Shown here one piece after another: positions 63,742-64,000 of a stretch of 64,000 nt of DNA. How positions within the stretch are numbered: the stretch's first letter is position 1; every line of letters starts with the position of its first letter. The position numbers and the translations under genes were made by a program. Where the stretch lies: NCBI RefSeq assembly GCF_028680575.1, contig NZ_JAPCKI010000004.1, forward strand, positions 124,001-188,000, given 5' to 3'. The notes under the pieces are model-generated. The model was not told where the DNA came from, ran no database searches, and worked only from the letters and a program-made list of their open reading frames with translations. The stretch comes from Acidovorax benzenivorans (GTDB lineage Bacteria > Pseudomonadota > Gammaproteobacteria > Burkholderiales > Burkholderiaceae_C).

Positions 63742-64000
63742 TTATTTGCGTGTATAGATCTGGTCAAAGCTCGCGTTGTCCGCAAAGTGCTCCTTGGCCG
63801 CCTTGTCCCAGCCCCCGAACGCGTCGTTGATGGTGAACAGGTTCAGCTTGGGGAACTGCTTGGCGTACTTGGCCTTGGCCTTGTCGGACACCGCCGGGCG
63901 ATAGAAGTGTTTGCCCGCAATGTCCTGGCCTTCTTCGGTGTACAGGTACTGCAGGTAGGCCTCGGCCACGACGCGGGTGCCCTTCTTGTCCACGTTCTTG
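63742..64000 (-). CDS. sbp: Sulfate/thiosulfate-binding periplasmic protein, C-terminal part (gene runs off the right edge)
   Basis: The last 86 residues of a Sbp/CysP-type binding protein: VAEAYLQYLYTEEGQ, HFYRPAV, and FPKLNLFTINDAFGGW at the end, a family signature. The frame is open to base 64000. Sulfate and sulfonate uptake genes being adjacent suggests joint control by sulphur starvation (CysB/Cbl-type regulators), which is inference. Confidence 0.88.
   Translation of the reverse strand, partial: KNVDKKGTRVVAEAYLQYLYTEEGQDIAGKHFYRPAVSDKAKAKYAKQFPKLNLFTINDAFGGWDKAAKEHFADNASFDQIYTRK

Noticed and set aside
1..64000. CRISPR array
   Set aside because: No run of evenly spaced direct repeats was seen; the repeated elements found are dispersed single copies or inverted repeats, and no cas genes are present.

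Overview
The window looks like a chromosomal segment of a high-GC betaproteobacterium of the Comamonadaceae, most like Acidovorax or a close relative. The reasons are the gene order sucA-odhB-lpdA-zapE, the GbpR/ChvE-type sugar locus, a Tct transporter with its own two-component system, and at least ten copies of a short intergenic repeat that I recall from that family. The genus is inferred from recalled similarity only; no search was run.

Layout. 1-2175: the 3' part of a DinG-type helicase gene, a small YdcH-like protein and a PP2C phosphatase. 2324-9922 (minus): 2-oxoglutarate dehydrogenase operon sucA-odhB-lpdA, then zapE and an exported coiled-coil protein. 10166-11227: PerM/AI-2E family permease. 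11319-12376: a terminator, an orphan 3' fragment of a tRNA-Lys gene and an unknown membrane-anchored protein, probably the scar of an integrated element. 12377-14581: a HipA-like kinase (YjjJ type) and a DUF1801 protein.

14647-35585 is a large sugar catabolism locus: aldose 1-epimerase, SMP-30 lactonase, a sugar dehydrogenase like Caulobacter XylB, a GbpR-type LysR regulator, 2-oxoglutarate semialdehyde dehydrogenase, two complete sugar ABC transporters (YtfQ-YtfR-YtfT-YjfF and ChvE-GguA-GguB), an IlvD/Edd aldonate dehydratase, a 2-keto-3-deoxy-pentonate dehydratase, then dgoK-dgoA-dgoD. It encodes two oxidative routes: pentose to 2-oxoglutarate (Weimberg type) and galactose to pyruvate plus glyceraldehyde 3-phosphate (De Ley-Doudoroff type). 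A 691-bp imperfect palindrome interrupts it at 17706-18396.

35788-42657: DUF4279-like protein, lipoprotein esterase, chemotaxis receptor, and a translationally coupled pair made of an MmcB-like PD-(D/E)XK protein and an XPD/DinG-type helicase with its own nuclease-like domain. 42702-47724: tctA-tctB facing away from tctD-tctE-ykgJ. 47895-51891: lipoprotein, SnoaL-like protein and quinone reductase with a divergent LysR, a decayed Usp fragment and rnk. 52350-55308: a broken copy of an SDR gene, a roughly 2.2-kb block of unknown genes and the intact SDR gene. 55388-57202: an oxidoreductase and a TetR regulator with two matching palindromic operators. 57397-63562 (minus): sulfonate utilisation operon ssuE-ssuA2-ssuA1-ssuD-ssuC-ssuB-mop. 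63742-64000: the end of a sulfate-binding protein gene.
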